Source of the DNA: Paraburkholderia madseniana
Lineage (GTDB): Bacteria > Pseudomonadota > Gammaproteobacteria > Burkholderiales > Burkholderiaceae
Reading direction: 5' to 3'
NCBI RefSeq assembly: GCF_009690905.1
Contig: NZ_VOSW01000086.1
Coordinates: 1 to 40,777 of the forward strand
DNA length: 40,777 bases
The notes below the pieces were generated by a model. That model had not been told where the DNA came from. It was given only the letters and a program-made list of their open reading frames with translations, and searched no databases. Positions 24,449 to 33,971 of this stretch are shown here, in pieces. Both the position numbers and the translations under genes were made by a program. The stretch's first letter is position 1. Every line of letters starts with the position of its first letter.

Positions 24449-25204
24449 ATGTCGACGCAAACCTCAGTCGATCTCGCACCGATCCCGCATGTGTTGTGGG
24501 AAACAGTGATTCCTGCCGGCACGCATTGGTCCGGCGTGCTGCGCCGTGGCATGGCGCTGCGCATCGTCGATCCCGAGGGCGGCGCCAATCTGGCCGCCGT
24601 GTTCTACCGGCACGACGAACCGCTCGAACGCTACAACATGGCCGATACCTTGAAGGCACAACACACCGCGCATCTGACACGCGGTCACGTGCTCTATTCG
24701 GATATGGGCCGCGTCATGGCGTCGATCACCGCCGATACGCTCGGCTGGCACGATCCGCTAGGCGGCCTAGGCGACGCCGAACTGTTCGCCGACAAATACG
24801 GCACAGCCCGCTATCAGCAACATCGCAATGCGATGGTCCGCAACGGCCGCGACAGCCTGTTGCTTGAGCTGGCGAAACACGGTCTGGGTACGCGCGATCT
24901 CGTCGCCAATATCAACTTTTTCAGCAAGCTCGCGATCGGTGAGGATGGCTCGCTCGACTTCGTCGCGGGACATTCCCCTGTCGGCGCGGCCTTCGATCTG
25001 CGTTTCGAAATGGACACGCTCGCCGCGTTTTCGAGCGCACCGCATCCGCTGAACCCTTCCTCCGAATACGAACCGAGGCCCGTCAAGCTGATCGCGTACC
25101 GCGCGTATGCCGCCGATGCCTCCGTACCGGCCGACGATCCTTGCCGCGCCGCGTGCCCTGAGAACGGGCGCGGCTTCGTCAACACCGATCGTCTGTTCGT
25201 TTAA
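24449..25204 (+). CDS. Carboxyguanidine deiminase subunit (DUF1989), first gene
   Basis: 251-residue DUF1989 protein, one of the pair formerly called urea-carboxylase-associated proteins and now known as CgdA/CgdB, which deiminate carboxyguanidine to allophanate and ammonia. Motifs are GMALRIVDPEGGANLAAVFY (about 35-54), ERYNMADTLKAQHTAHLTRG and DLVANINFFSKLAI. The Cys-rich C-terminal block seen in its partner is replaced by APHPLNPSSEYEPRPVKL. The start follows CTGGAG by 6 bases; longer in-frame starts lie inside the riboswitch. I leave open which letter (A or B) it carries. Confidence 0.9.
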   Translation: MSTQTSVDLAPIPHVLWETVIPAGTHWSGVLRRGMALRIVDPEGGANLAAVFYRHDEPLERYNMADTLKAQHTAHLTRGHVLYSDMGRVMASITADTLGWHDPLGGLGDAELFADKYGTARYQQHRNAMVRNGRDSLLLELAKHGLGTRDLVANINFFSKLAIGEDGSLDFVAGHSPVGAAFDLRFEMDTLAAFSSAPHPLNPSSEYEPRPVKLIAYRAYAADASVPADDPCRAACPENGRGFVNTDRLFV

Positions 25205-25215
25205 GGAGACCCGCG

Positions 25216-25872
25216 ATGCCTATCATCGAAAGCAAACTCGACATCCGTAACGCGGTCTACGATCTCACACTGCCGTCCGGCCAGCCGTGGCTGCATGAAA
25301 TCAAACGCGGCCAGTTGTTCCGCATTCTCGACCTGGAAGGCAATCAGGCCGTCGACACGCTGTTCTACAACAGCGCCGATCCGCTCGAACGCTACAGCGC
25401 GCAGGACACGATTCGCGCGCAACGCAATCTCTATCTGTCCGCAGGCAGCGTGCTGATGTCGAACTTAGGCAAGCCGATGCTGACCATCGTCGCGGACACC
25501 TGCGGGCGCCACGACACGCTCGGCGGAGCCTGCGCCGCCGAGAGCAACACAGTGCGTTACGCGCTCGACAAGCGCTATATGCATAGCTGCCGGGACAGTT
25601 TCCTGCATGCCATTACGCATTGCACCTGCGGCGTTGGCACGCAGCTCACCAAACGCGACATCGTCAGCAATATCAACTTTTTCATGAATGTGCCGGTGAC
25701 ACCACTCGGCAAACTGACCTTCGAAGACGGCATCTCCGCCCCGGGTAAATACGTCGAAATGCGCGCCGAGATGGACGTGACGGTACTGATCTCGAACTGT
25801 CCGCAGTTGAACAATCCGTGCAACGGCTATAACCCGACGCCCGTGCGGCTGACCATCTGGGACAGCCAATGA
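25216..25872 (+). CDS. Carboxyguanidine deiminase subunit (DUF1989), second gene
   Basis: 218-residue DUF1989 protein, partner of the preceding gene. It has RGQLFRILDLEGNQAVDTLF, ERYSAQDTIRAQRNLYLSAG, RHDTLGGACAAESNTVRY and the cysteine-bearing blocks HCTCGVG and NCPQLNNPCNGYNPTP. Those Cys and His residues are expected to form the metal-dependent active site of the deiminase. AAGGAGAC precedes the start by about 6 bases. Its stop overlaps the carboxylase start (ATGA). The product allophanate needs AtzF, which this operon lacks. Confidence 0.92.
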   Translation: MPIIESKLDIRNAVYDLTLPSGQPWLHEIKRGQLFRILDLEGNQAVDTLFYNSADPLERYSAQDTIRAQRNLYLSAGSVLMSNLGKPMLTIVADTCGRHDTLGGACAAESNTVRYALDKRYMHSCRDSFLHAITHCTCGVGTQLTKRDIVSNINFFMNVPVTPLGKLTFEDGISAPGKYVEMRAEMDVTVLISNCPQLNNPCNGYNPTPVRLTIWDSQ

Positions 25873-28800
25873 CATTCGACAAAGTCCTGATTGCCAATCG
25901 CGGCGAAATTGCCTGCCGTGTGATTCGCACGCTCAAACGCCTCGGCATTGCGTCGGTTGCGGTCTATTCAGAGGCCGATCGCCACGCCATGCACGTGATG
26001 CTCGCTGACGAATCGATCTGCATCGGCCCGGCGGTGGCGGCCGCCAGCTATCTGAATAGCGCAGCAATTCTCGAGGCGGCGCGTGCGACCGGCGCGAATG
26101 CCGTGCATCCCGGCTACGGTTTTCTCTCGGAGAACGCGGCTTTCGCGCAGGCATGCGAAGACGCGGGCATCCGTTTCATCGGGCCGCGCCCCGCGCAGAT
26201 GCGTGAATTCGGCCTGAAGCACACGGCACGCGAGCTGGCACGAGCAAACGACGTGGCGCTACTACCCGGCACCGGCCTACTGCCTGATGTAACTGCCGCG
26301 CTAAGCGAGGCCGAATCGATCGGCTATCCCGTGATGCTGAAAAGCACCGCGGGCGGCGGCGGCATCGGCATGTCGCTGTGCCGCGATGCGGCACAACTGG
26401 AGAGCGTGTTCGCATCGGTCGCCCGGCTTGGCGAGGCCAACTTCGCGAACGCGGGTGTCTACATCGAGAAATTCGTCGAGAACGCGCGCCATATCGAAGT
26501 GCAGATTTTTGGCGACGGCCGGGGCGGCGTGATCGCGCTCGGCGAACGCGACTGCTCGGTGCAGCGGCGCAATCAGAAGGTGATCGAGGAAACGCCCGCA
26601 CCCGGTCTGACACAAGCGGAACGCGCGGCGTTGCATGCGAGTGCCGTGCGCCTCGCGCAGGCTGTGAAGTATGAATCAGCCGGCACGGTCGAGTTCGTAT
26701 TCGACGCCGACACGCGGCGCTTCTATTTCCTCGAGGTGAACACGCGGCTGCAGGTCGAGCATTGCGTTACGGAGGAGGTGACGGGTGTCGACCTGGTCGA
26801 GTGGATGATTCGTCAGGCAGGGGGCGCACTTGCGCCGCTCGACACGCTGGTTGCGACGCCCAGCGGGGCGAGCATCCAGGTCCGCTTGTACGCTGAAGAT
26901 CCGCACAAGCAGTTTCAGCCGAGCGCGGGCGTGCTGACCCACGTCGCTTTCTCCGCCGATGCGCGGGTCGACACCTGGGTCGATGCAGGCACCGAAGTCA
27001 GCGCGTTTTACGACCCGCTGCTCGCGAAGATCATCGTCAAGGGCGCAACACGCGATGCCGCGCTCGCCGCCATGCGCGCCGCGTTGGCGCAAACCCAGTT
27101 GTACGGCATCGAGACGAACCTCGACTATCTGCGCGCCATCGCCGGTTCGGCGACCTTCGCGCGCGGCGAGCAAACCACCGCCTTCCTCACGCGCTTCGTG
27201 TTCGCGCCGCACACTATCGACGTGCTCGACGGCGGCGTGCAGACCACCGTGCAGCAGACGCCGGGACGGGTTGGCTACTGGGACATCGGCGTGCCACCGT
27301 CGGGCCCCATGGACGATCTGTCGTTCCGCCTTGCCAACGAACTGCTCGGCAATCCGGCCGACGCGGCGGGACTCGAATGCGCGATGGTCGGCGCGACACT
27401 GCGCTTCAACACCGCGACGCTGTTCGTGCTGGGCGGCGCGCCGCTCGCCGCCACACTCGACGGCCAACCGGTCACGCTCTGGCAGGTCACGCGGGCACCG
27501 GCGGGTTCGGTGCTCAAGCTCGGCGGCGTGACCGGCGCGGGCATGCGTGCCTGTCTCGCGCTCAAGGGCGGCTTGCAGGTGCCGGATTATCTCGGCAGCA
27601 AGGCCACCTTCACGCTGGGCCAATTCGGCGGCCACGCGGGGCGCGCCTTGCGCAAGGGCGACGTGCTGCATCTTGCCGCCGACGCAGGTCGCGGCGAAGC
27701 GGGCGCGCAACTCGATCCGGCGCGCGTGCCGGCGCTGACGCACGACTGGACCCTCGGCGTGCTCGACGGTCCCCACGGTGCACCGGACTTCTTCACGCCC
27801 GACGACATCGCGATGCTGTACGGCACGCGCTGGACGGTTCACTACAACTCAAGCCGCACAGGCGTCCGGCTGATCGGCCCGAAGCCGCAATGGGCGCGCA
27901 CGGACGGCGGCGAGGCCGGGCTGCATCCGTCGAATATTCACGACAACGCGTATGCGGTCGGCGCGGTCGATTTCACCGGCGACATGCCGGTGATTCTCGG
28001 CCCGGACGGTCCGAGCCTCGGCGGTTTCGTCTGTCCAGTAACCGTGGTGGGCGACGAGCTATGGAAGCTCGGGCAACTGCGGCCGGGGGATGCGGTGCGG
28101 TTCGAACCGGTACGCGCGCAAGCGCTGTCGATGGCGTCTGCGGCACCTACAGCAACCGCAGCAACGACAAACCTCAACGCTCACGATTGCATTCTCTACA
28201 GCGATCCATCGGCCGGTGAGGGCACGGGCGTGGTCTACCGCCGCTCCGGCGATCAGAACGTGCTGGTCGAATACGGCCCGCTTATGCTGGACCTGAACTT
28301 GCGCTTTCGCGTGCATGCGTTGATGAACTGGCTCGATGCACACCGGCTGCCCGGCATCGTCGATCTCACGCCGGGCATCCGTTCGCTGCAGGTGCATTTC
28401 GACCCGCGCACGCTGTCGCACGACACCTTGCTCGCGCATCTTCAGCAGGCCGAGCGCGAACTGCCCGCCGTCGACGAGATGCGCGTGCCGAACCGCATCG
28501 TGCATCTGCCGCTGTCATGGGACGACCCGTCGACGCGGATCGCGATCGAACGCTACATGCAGTCGGTGCGGCCCGATGCGCCGTGGTGCCCGAGCAATAT
28601 CGAGTTCATTCGCCGCATCAACGGTCTGGATAGCATCGACGACGTGAAGCGCATCGTCTTCGACGCGCGTTACCTGGTGATGGGTCTCGGCGACGTCTAT
28701 CTCGGCGCGCCGGTGGCGACGCCGCTCGATCCGCGCCACCGGCTCGTCACGACCAAATACAACCCGGCGCGCACCTGGACGCCGGAGAATGCGGTGGGAA

Positions 28801-29492
28801 TCGGCGGCGCCTATCTGTGCGTGTATGGCATGGAAGGGCCGGGCGGCTATCAGTTTGTCGGCCGCACCGTGCAGATGTGGAACCGCTATCGCACCACGCG
28901 CGAATTCGAAGCCGGCAAGCCGTGGCTGCTGCGGTTTTTCGACGAGATCCGCTTCTACGAAGTCAGCGAGGCCGAGTTGGCCGAGCTGCGCGCCGACTTC
29001 ATCGCAGGTCGCGCGAGTCTGGAGATCGAGGAATCGGTGTTCGACCTCGGCGCGTACAACCGCTTCTTGAAGGATGAAGCCGAATCGATCTCCGCCTTCA
29101 AACGCCTGCAACAGGCGGCGTTCGACGAAGAGCGCGAACGCTGGAACGCAGCGGGGCACGCCGAGTATGTCGGCGAGCAGGGCAGCGACGCGGGTTCGGC
29201 TACCGGCAACGGGGCGGACGACGCATTGGCGGCCGGTCAGCAGAGCATCGTCGCCGATGTCTCGGGCAGCGTCTGGAAACTGCTCGTCAGCGAAGGCGAA
29301 CGCGTGAGCGAAGGGCAGGTAGTGGCAATCGTCGAATCGATGAAGATGGAAGTGTCCGTTGCCGTCACCGAAGACGGTGTGATCGAAACGATCGATTGTG
29401 CGGCCGGCGTGGCAGTTGTTGCGGGTCAGCGCTTGATGGTGCTGCGTGCCGACGTGGCGGCCGGGACCACCGAGGAGGCAACGTGCAAATGA
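25869..29492 (+). CDS. Biotin-dependent guanidine (urea-type) carboxylase
   Basis: 1207-residue cytoplasmic carboxylase that spends ATP to add CO2 to guanidine (or urea). Domains in order: biotin carboxylase (about 1-445; FDKVLIANRGEIACRVIR, ATP loop AGGGGIGMS at 161-169, EVNTRLQVEHCVTEEVTG); carboxyltransferase halves homologous to KipA (about 450-765) and KipI (about 773-1000; the nearby GLGDVYLGAPVATPLDPRHR block is typical of this enzyme class); and a C-terminal biotin carrier domain (about 1130-1200) with biotinyl lysine K1159 in VESMKMEV. No allophanate hydrolase domain is fused. The guanidine assignment rests on the riboswitch and the DUF1989 pair; the residue that separates urea from guanidine enzymes could not be placed by eye. 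Confidence 0.94.
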   Translation: MTFDKVLIANRGEIACRVIRTLKRLGIASVAVYSEADRHAMHVMLADESICIGPAVAAASYLNSAAILEAARATGANAVHPGYGFLSENAAFAQACEDAGIRFIGPRPAQMREFGLKHTARELARANDVALLPGTGLLPDVTAALSEAESIGYPVMLKSTAGGGGIGMSLCRDAAQLESVFASVARLGEANFANAGVYIEKFVENARHIEVQIFGDGRGGVIALGERDCSVQRRNQKVIEETPAPGLTQAERAALHASAVRLAQAVKYESAGTVEFVFDADTRRFYFLEVNTRLQVEHCVTEEVTGVDLVEWMIRQAGGALAPLDTLVATPSGASIQVRLYAEDPHKQFQPSAGVLTHVAFSADARVDTWVDAGTEVSAFYDPLLAKIIVKGATRDAALAAMRAALAQTQLYGIETNLDYLRAIAGSATFARGEQTTAFLTRFVFAPHTIDVLDGGVQTTVQQTPGRVGYWDIGVPPSGPMDDLSFRLANELLGNPADAAGLECAMVGATLRFNTATLFVLGGAPLAATLDGQPVTLWQVTRAPAGSVLKLGGVTGAGMRACLALKGGLQVPDYLGSKATFTLGQFGGHAGRALRKGDVLHLAADAGRGEAGAQLDPARVPALTHDWTLGVLDGPHGAPDFFTPDDIAMLYGTRWTVHYNSSRTGVRLIGPKPQWARTDGGEAGLHPSNIHDNAYAVGAVDFTGDMPVILGPDGPSLGGFVCPVTVVGDELWKLGQLRPGDAVRFEPVRAQALSMASAAPTATAATTNLNAHDCILYSDPSAGEGTGVVYRRSGDQNVLVEYGPLMLDLNLRFRVHALMNWLDAHRLPGIVDLTPGIRSLQVHFDPRTLSHDTLLAHLQQAERELPAVDEMRVPNRIVHLPLSWDDPSTRIAIERYMQSVRPDAPWCPSNIEFIRRINGLDSIDDVKRIVFDARYLVMGLGDVYLGAPVATPLDPRHRLVTTKYNPARTWTPENAVGIGGAYLCVYGMEGPGGYQFVGRTVQMWNRYRTTREFEAGKPWLLRFFDEIRFYEVSEAELAELRADFIAGRASLEIEESVFDLGAYNRFLKDEAESISAFKRLQQAAFDEERERWNAAGHAEYVGEQGSDAGSATGNGADDALAAGQQSIVADVSGSVWKLLVSEGERVSEGQVVAIVESMKMEVSVAVTEDGVIETIDCAAGVAVVAGQRLMVLRADVAAGTTEEATCK

Positions 29493-29597
29493 AGCAAGCC
29501 GACGAACTGTTCAAATCGATGTTGCTTGTGGCGCTGCAGTCGCGCTGCAAGTCAGGCGGATCGAGTTCCGACACCGAACGCTGCCCCGGAGAATCCC

Positions 29598-30569
29598 ATG
29601 ACCGTAATTAACAGAAGCGACTGGTTCGCGGTGCGCCGCGAACTCTCCGCACGCGGCAAGTGGCTATTGGGCTTCGGCTCGTTTTTGTTGCCGGTTCTCG
29701 TATGGTGCATCGTCAGCTACGTGCCGTTCGTCTGGCATCCGCAGGTGCTGGTCGAGAGCCCGGGCAGCGTCGACTATTTCCAGCCCGGCATGCGCGTCGA
29801 CAAGGACGTGTTCGCCGACGAACTGAGCCATGCGCAAGCCGGCCACACGGCATTGCCGACGGGCGAGCCGGTCAACCCGGTCTACCTGCCCGCGCCCCAC
29901 GAAGTGCTGCGTGCGTTCTACACCGCGTTCACGACGCCCCCTGCGTCGCGCGACGGCGTATGGCTGCATCAAAGCCTGTGGCACAGCATTCAGGTGATCT
30001 TCTGGGGCTTTCTGCTGTCGTCGGTGATCGGCGTGCCAATCGGCATCGTCTGCGGGACTTACAGCGCGATTGCGCGGCTGCAGGAGCCGTTTTTCGAGTT
30101 CTTCCGCTACTTGCCGGCGCCCGCGTTCGGTGCGCTGATGGTGGCGATCCTCGGCATTTACGACGGTCCGAAGATTGCCATCATCGTGATCGGCACGCTG
30201 TTCCAGCAGGTGCTGATTGTGGCGAACACCACGCGCAAGCTGGAGTACGGCCTGTTCGAAGCGGCGATGACGCTCGGTACGAAGAAACTCAAGCTGCTCA
30301 CGCATGTGGTGATTCCCGGCATCCTGCCTGACCTGTACCGGGATCAGCGCATTCTGCTCGGCTGGGCGTGGACGTATCTGATCGTGGCGGAACTGGTCGG
30401 CACCAGCTCCGGTATCACGTGGTACATCACGCAACAGGCGCGCTATGAGCATTTCGACAACGTCTACGCGGCCATCATGATGATCGGGATTATCGGACTC
30501 GGCACCGATCTCGTGCTGGCCTATGTCGGCCGCAAGCTGTTTCCGTGGGACCGCACGCTCAAGGCGTAG
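29598..30569 (+). CDS. ABC transporter permease (NitT/TauT type), guanidine-associated
   Basis: 323-residue inner-membrane permease. First helix near 23-45 (WLLGFGSFLLPVLVWCIVSY), then an unusually long periplasmic loop (about 45-120) typical of the urea-carboxylase-related subgroup. After it come VWLHQSLWHSIQVIFWGFLL and the EAA loop FEAAMTLGTKKLKLLTHVVI. GGAG lies 6 bases before the ATG. It follows the carboxylase by 105 bp. The binding protein for this system is probably the one at 19722-20765. Confidence 0.92.
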   Translation: MTVINRSDWFAVRRELSARGKWLLGFGSFLLPVLVWCIVSYVPFVWHPQVLVESPGSVDYFQPGMRVDKDVFADELSHAQAGHTALPTGEPVNPVYLPAPHEVLRAFYTAFTTPPASRDGVWLHQSLWHSIQVIFWGFLLSSVIGVPIGIVCGTYSAIARLQEPFFEFFRYLPAPAFGALMVAILGIYDGPKIAIIVIGTLFQQVLIVANTTRKLEYGLFEAAMTLGTKKLKLLTHVVIPGILPDLYRDQRILLGWAWTYLIVAELVGTSSGITWYITQQARYEHFDNVYAAIMMIGIIGLGTDLVLAYVGRKLFPWDRTLKA

Positions 30570-30648
30570 CAGGACCGATCGAGCCACGGCCTGGTGTCAT
30601 ACATCGCAGCGCACAGCACCTCATTGCACCGCATTCAAGGATTCAATC

Positions 30649-31560
30649 ATGTTAAATCCGCAACCGATTCCGTCATACCTTATCCAGTCCGAAGCGGTGC
30701 GTGAGCGTTTCGACCGTCTGAAGTCGCGCGAGGTGATCCTCGAAGTTCGCGATCTCGACAAGCGCTTCGAGAGCGCGCAGGGCGAGTGCACCGCATTGAA
30801 CGGCATCAGCTTCAAAACGCACCGGCGCGAGTTCGTCTGCGTGATCGGGCCGTCGGGCTGCGGCAAGTCGACCCTGATCCGCATTCTTGCGGGCCTCGAG
30901 CGGCAGACGAGCGGCAGCGTGCTGCTCGACGGCAAGCCGGTGGAGGGGCCCGGCGCCGATCGCGGCATGGTGTTTCAGGGCTACACGCTGTTTCCGTGGC
31001 TGACAGTCAAGAAGAACGTCATGTTCGGTTTGAAGATGAACGGCCACAGCAGCATGCACGCCGAGCGCGATGCGCTGCAATGGCTCGATCTGGTCGGTCT
31101 GACAAAGTTCGCCAACGCGTATCCGCATCAATTGTCCGGCGGGATGAAGCAGCGCGTGGCGATTGCTCGCGCGCTCGCGAACCGGCCGCGGATTCTGCTG
31201 ATGGACGAACCGTTCGGCGCGCTCGATGCGCAGACTCGCGCGAAGATGCAGACGCATTTGCTCGATATCTGGCGCAACATCGACGTGACCGTGCTGTTCA
31301 TCACGCACGATCTGGACGAAGCGATTTTTCTCGCCGACCGCATCCTGGTGCTGAAGGCAAATCCCGGCGAGGTGCAGGAATTGATCGAAGTGCCGGTGCC
31401 ACGTCCGCGCGACTATTCGCAGGCCACGTCGCCAGAGTTTCTTGCTACGAAGGCGCGGCTCGAAGCGCTGATTCATCCGCCCACGGCGGCGGGCGAGGAA
31501 GACGATGTCGTCAAGCCGCATATGGTCCGGATGACGGATGTGACGGATAACGTCGAGTAG
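30649..31560 (+). CDS. ABC transporter ATP-binding protein (NitT/TauT type), guanidine-associated
   Basis: 303-residue cytoplasmic ATPase. An N-terminal extension of about 30 residues precedes the NBD (EVRDLDKRFESAQGECTALN). Walker A is GPSGCGKSTL, the signature LSGGMKQRVAIARAL, Walker B LLMDEPFGALD and the H-loop FITHDLDEAI. The C-terminal tail after residue 255 is typical of the urea-carboxylase-related subgroup. AAGGA lies 7 bases upstream. Last gene of the guanidine operon, 79 bp after the permease. No terminator with a U tract was found after it. Confidence 0.93.
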   Translation: MLNPQPIPSYLIQSEAVRERFDRLKSREVILEVRDLDKRFESAQGECTALNGISFKTHRREFVCVIGPSGCGKSTLIRILAGLERQTSGSVLLDGKPVEGPGADRGMVFQGYTLFPWLTVKKNVMFGLKMNGHSSMHAERDALQWLDLVGLTKFANAYPHQLSGGMKQRVAIARALANRPRILLMDEPFGALDAQTRAKMQTHLLDIWRNIDVTVLFITHDLDEAIFLADRILVLKANPGEVQELIEVPVPRPRDYSQATSPEFLATKARLEALIHPPTAAGEEDDVVKPHMVRMTDVTDNVE

Positions 31561-31638
31561 GAACGTAGCGCGCTTGAGCCGGGAGTGGCCATTTGCCGTT
31601 GTGCGAACGGGTATGGCCGGCTGCCGTCCCCGGCCAAC

Positions 31639-31654
31639 ATTACCGAATCGTAAT
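31639..31654. promoter_or_regulatory. Candidate response-regulator box upstream of the two-component genes
   Basis: ATTAC-CGAATC-GTAAT, a perfect 5-bp dyad with a 6-base spacer, 57 bp before the response regulator start. The same architecture occurs twice upstream of the RND operon (40051-40066 and 40110-40125), which suggests autoregulation and a shared regulon. Confidence 0.6.
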
Positions 31655-31710
31655 CACCAGACGCTCCGCTTGCCGGTATGATTTAGGGTCAAGCACAGCG
31701 GAGCACTCCC

Positions 31711-32388
31711 ATGCGAATCCTGGTGATCGAGGACGAGCTCAAAACAGCGGCTTATCTGAAGAAAGGCCTGGAAGAATCCGGCTACGCGGTCGATGTCGCG
31801 AACGATGGCCCACAAGGGCTGCTCCTCGCGCAGGAAGAAGAGTACGACGTGATCGTGCTCGACGTGATGCTGCCCGGCATGGACGGCTGGACCGTCGTCA
31901 AGACCTTGCGCACCACGCGTACCACGCCGGTGCTGTTTCTCACCGCCCGTGACGACGTCGACGACCGCGTGCGCGGCCTCGAACTCGGCGCAGACGATTA
32001 CCTCGTCAAGCCCTTCGCCTTCGTCGAATTGCTGGCCCGGGTGCGCACGCTGGCGCGCCGGGGGCCGCCGCGCGAAAGCGAACTGATCAAGGTGGGCGAT
32101 CTGGAAATGGACGTCAATCGCCGGCGCGTGAAACGCGGCGGCGTGCGTATCGACCTCACGCCGCGCGAGTTTTCGCTGCTGCAGTTGCTTGCGCGCCGCC
32201 AGGGCGAAGTGCTGAGCCGCACGCAGATCGCGTCCTATGTGTGGGACATGAATTTCGACAGCGACACGAATGTCGTCGAAGTCGCGATCCGCCGGCTGCG
32301 CACCAAGATCGACGATAACTTTCCCGTCAAGCTGATTCACACGGTACGCGGCGTCGGCTATGTGCTCGAATTGAAGGACGCCGCTTGA
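31711..32388 (+). CDS. OmpR-family response regulator, heavy-metal type
   Basis: 225 residues. The receiver domain has acidic pocket E7/D8 and phosphoacceptor D51 (DVIVLDVMLPGMDG), with TAR and K in YLVKPF. The OmpR winged helix follows (LTPREFSLLQLLARRQGEVL, VEVAIRRLRTKID, LIHTVRGVGYVLE). It is closest in style to CusR/IrlR/CzcR regulators. GGAG lies about 8 bases upstream. It overlaps the kinase start (TGATG). The convergent RND operon and the shared boxes make it the likely regulator of that pump. Confidence 0.94.
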   Translation: MRILVIEDELKTAAYLKKGLEESGYAVDVANDGPQGLLLAQEEEYDVIVLDVMLPGMDGWTVVKTLRTTRTTPVLFLTARDDVDDRVRGLELGADDYLVKPFAFVELLARVRTLARRGPPRESELIKVGDLEMDVNRRRVKRGGVRIDLTPREFSLLQLLARRQGEVLSRTQIASYVWDMNFDSDTNVVEVAIRRLRTKIDDNFPVKLIHTVRGVGYVLELKDAA

Positions 32389-33971
32389 TGCGCCGCCGCT
32401 CGCTCGCCGCGACGCTTACACTTGCCTTCGGTGTCACCACGCTCGCGGTTTTCGTGCTCGCCGGGAGTTTTCTGTACCTTGCGCTGGGGAAGCAGATCCA
32501 GGCGCAGGACGACCTCGACATCGTGCTGGCGGCGCGCCACGCACGGCGGCTCGCCGAGGAGCTCGCTACGCCGAAAGGGATTCGCGAGCACGGTGACCGG
32601 TTGATCAGCATCGTGCTGGGCAATGAAGCGATGTCGATGGAGGTGTTCGGTCCCGATGGGCGTATGTCGATCGAACACAACGCCGGGGAGACGTTTGCGC
32701 CGCAGGGTGACGCGGCGACCGGGGCTGCCTCGGCAGTTTCAAATGCGCCTGATGCTTCCGTTGCACCCAATGCGGCAAGCGAAACGGGCGAAGGAGGCGC
32801 GGCAAGCGATATCCACGACCCCGGCGAGACCGCTGAAGCTGGCGGCGTCGAGACGATCGCCGCGCTGCCGCCGCTCACGCGCATTCCCGCTGCGGCGCGC
32901 ATCACCGACGTGGATATCGGCAACTGGACCGGCCGCAACGGTGCACCGATCCGCGGCATCCTCGCGGACGCGCGGCTGCACGACGGCGACACCGCGACCG
33001 TGTTGATTGCGCGCAACATGAGCGACCGCTGGCGGCTACTCGACCGCTATCGCGACAAGCTCAACCTGGCAGGCGCAGCCGGCGTGATTCTGACGATGCT
33101 GCTGAGCTATCTGCTGATTCGTGCCGCCTTGCGGCCCTTGCGCGATATCGCGGCGAGTGCGGGCCTCGTTACGGTCAATCGCCTGAACACGCGGGTCACG
33201 GTGGCGCGCGTGCCGAGCGAACTTGAAGCACTGGTAAGCGCGCTCAATGCCATGCTCGAACGCGTCGATCACGGCTTTCAGCGCCTGTCGCGTTTCACGG
33301 CCGACCTCGCACACGATATGCGCACACCGATTAGCAACATGCGCGGCGCCGCCGAAGTCGCACTTGCCCGGCCACGCTCCACCGACGAATATGAATCCCT
33401 GCTCGCATCGAATCTGGAAGAGTGCGACCGGCTCTCCCGAATGATCGAAAACGTGCTGTTTCTTGCACGCGCCGAGCATCCGCAGTTCGTCAAACATATG
33501 CGCGCGTTCGAGGCGGGGCAGGAACTGACGCGGATCGCCGAATACTTCGAGGGCATCGCTGACGATGCGAATGTCAGGGTGCAGGTCACCGGTGCGGCGA
33601 CGCTGACGGCGGATCTCGAACTGTTTCGTCGCGCCGTCAGCAATCTGCTCGCCAACGCGATTCGCTACACGCCACGCGGCGGCGAGATCGCGCTCGATGT
33701 TCGCGCATCGGCCGATTCGGTGCGTATCACCGTGTCGAACCAGGGGCAGCCGATCGCCGCCGAGCACCTCGAACGGATTTTCGACCGTTTCTATCGCGTC
33801 GATCCGTCGCGCAGCGCCTTGCCGTCGTCCGGTGTGTCGCAGGGGTCCACGGGTTCGACGGGGCTCGGGCTTGCCATCGTCCGCACAATCATGGAGTTGC
33901 ACGGCGGCACGGTGCATGCGGAGAGCGACGCGCAGAGCACGCGGTTCGTGCTTACGTTCCGGCGGGTTTAG
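32388..33971 (+). CDS. Heavy-metal-type sensor histidine kinase
   Basis: 527 residues. Transmembrane helix 1 is near 9-31 and helix 2 near 222-246 (AGAAGVILTMLLSYLLIRAA), enclosing a periplasmic region of about 190 residues. That region contains an Ala/Pro/Glu-rich low-complexity insert (about 105-165) not usual for CusS-like kinases. HAMP follows, then the phosphoacceptor H309 in LAHDMRTPISN, an N box (NLLANAIRYTPRGG) and G boxes (FDRFYRVDPSR, GSTGLGLAIVRTIM). It starts one base into the regulator stop codon. Its last 20 bases overlap the end of the convergent outer-membrane channel gene. Confidence 0.93.
   Translation: MRRRSLAATLTLAFGVTTLAVFVLAGSFLYLALGKQIQAQDDLDIVLAARHARRLAEELATPKGIREHGDRLISIVLGNEAMSMEVFGPDGRMSIEHNAGETFAPQGDAATGAASAVSNAPDASVAPNAASETGEGGAASDIHDPGETAEAGGVETIAALPPLTRIPAAARITDVDIGNWTGRNGAPIRGILADARLHDGDTATVLIARNMSDRWRLLDRYRDKLNLAGAAGVILTMLLSYLLIRAALRPLRDIAASAGLVTVNRLNTRVTVARVPSELEALVSALNAMLERVDHGFQRLSRFTADLAHDMRTPISNMRGAAEVALARPRSTDEYESLLASNLEECDRLSRMIENVLFLARAEHPQFVKHMRAFEAGQELTRIAEYFEGIADDANVRVQVTGAATLTADLELFRRAVSNLLANAIRYTPRGGEIALDVRASADSVRITVSNQGQPIAAEHLERIFDRFYRVDPSRSALPSSGVSQGSTGSTGLGLAIVRTIMELHGGTVHAESDAQSTRFVLTFRRV

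Noticed and set aside
31615..31635. GGCCGG/CCGGCC hairpin after the guanidine operon
   Set aside because: No U tract follows; not supported as an intrinsic terminator.
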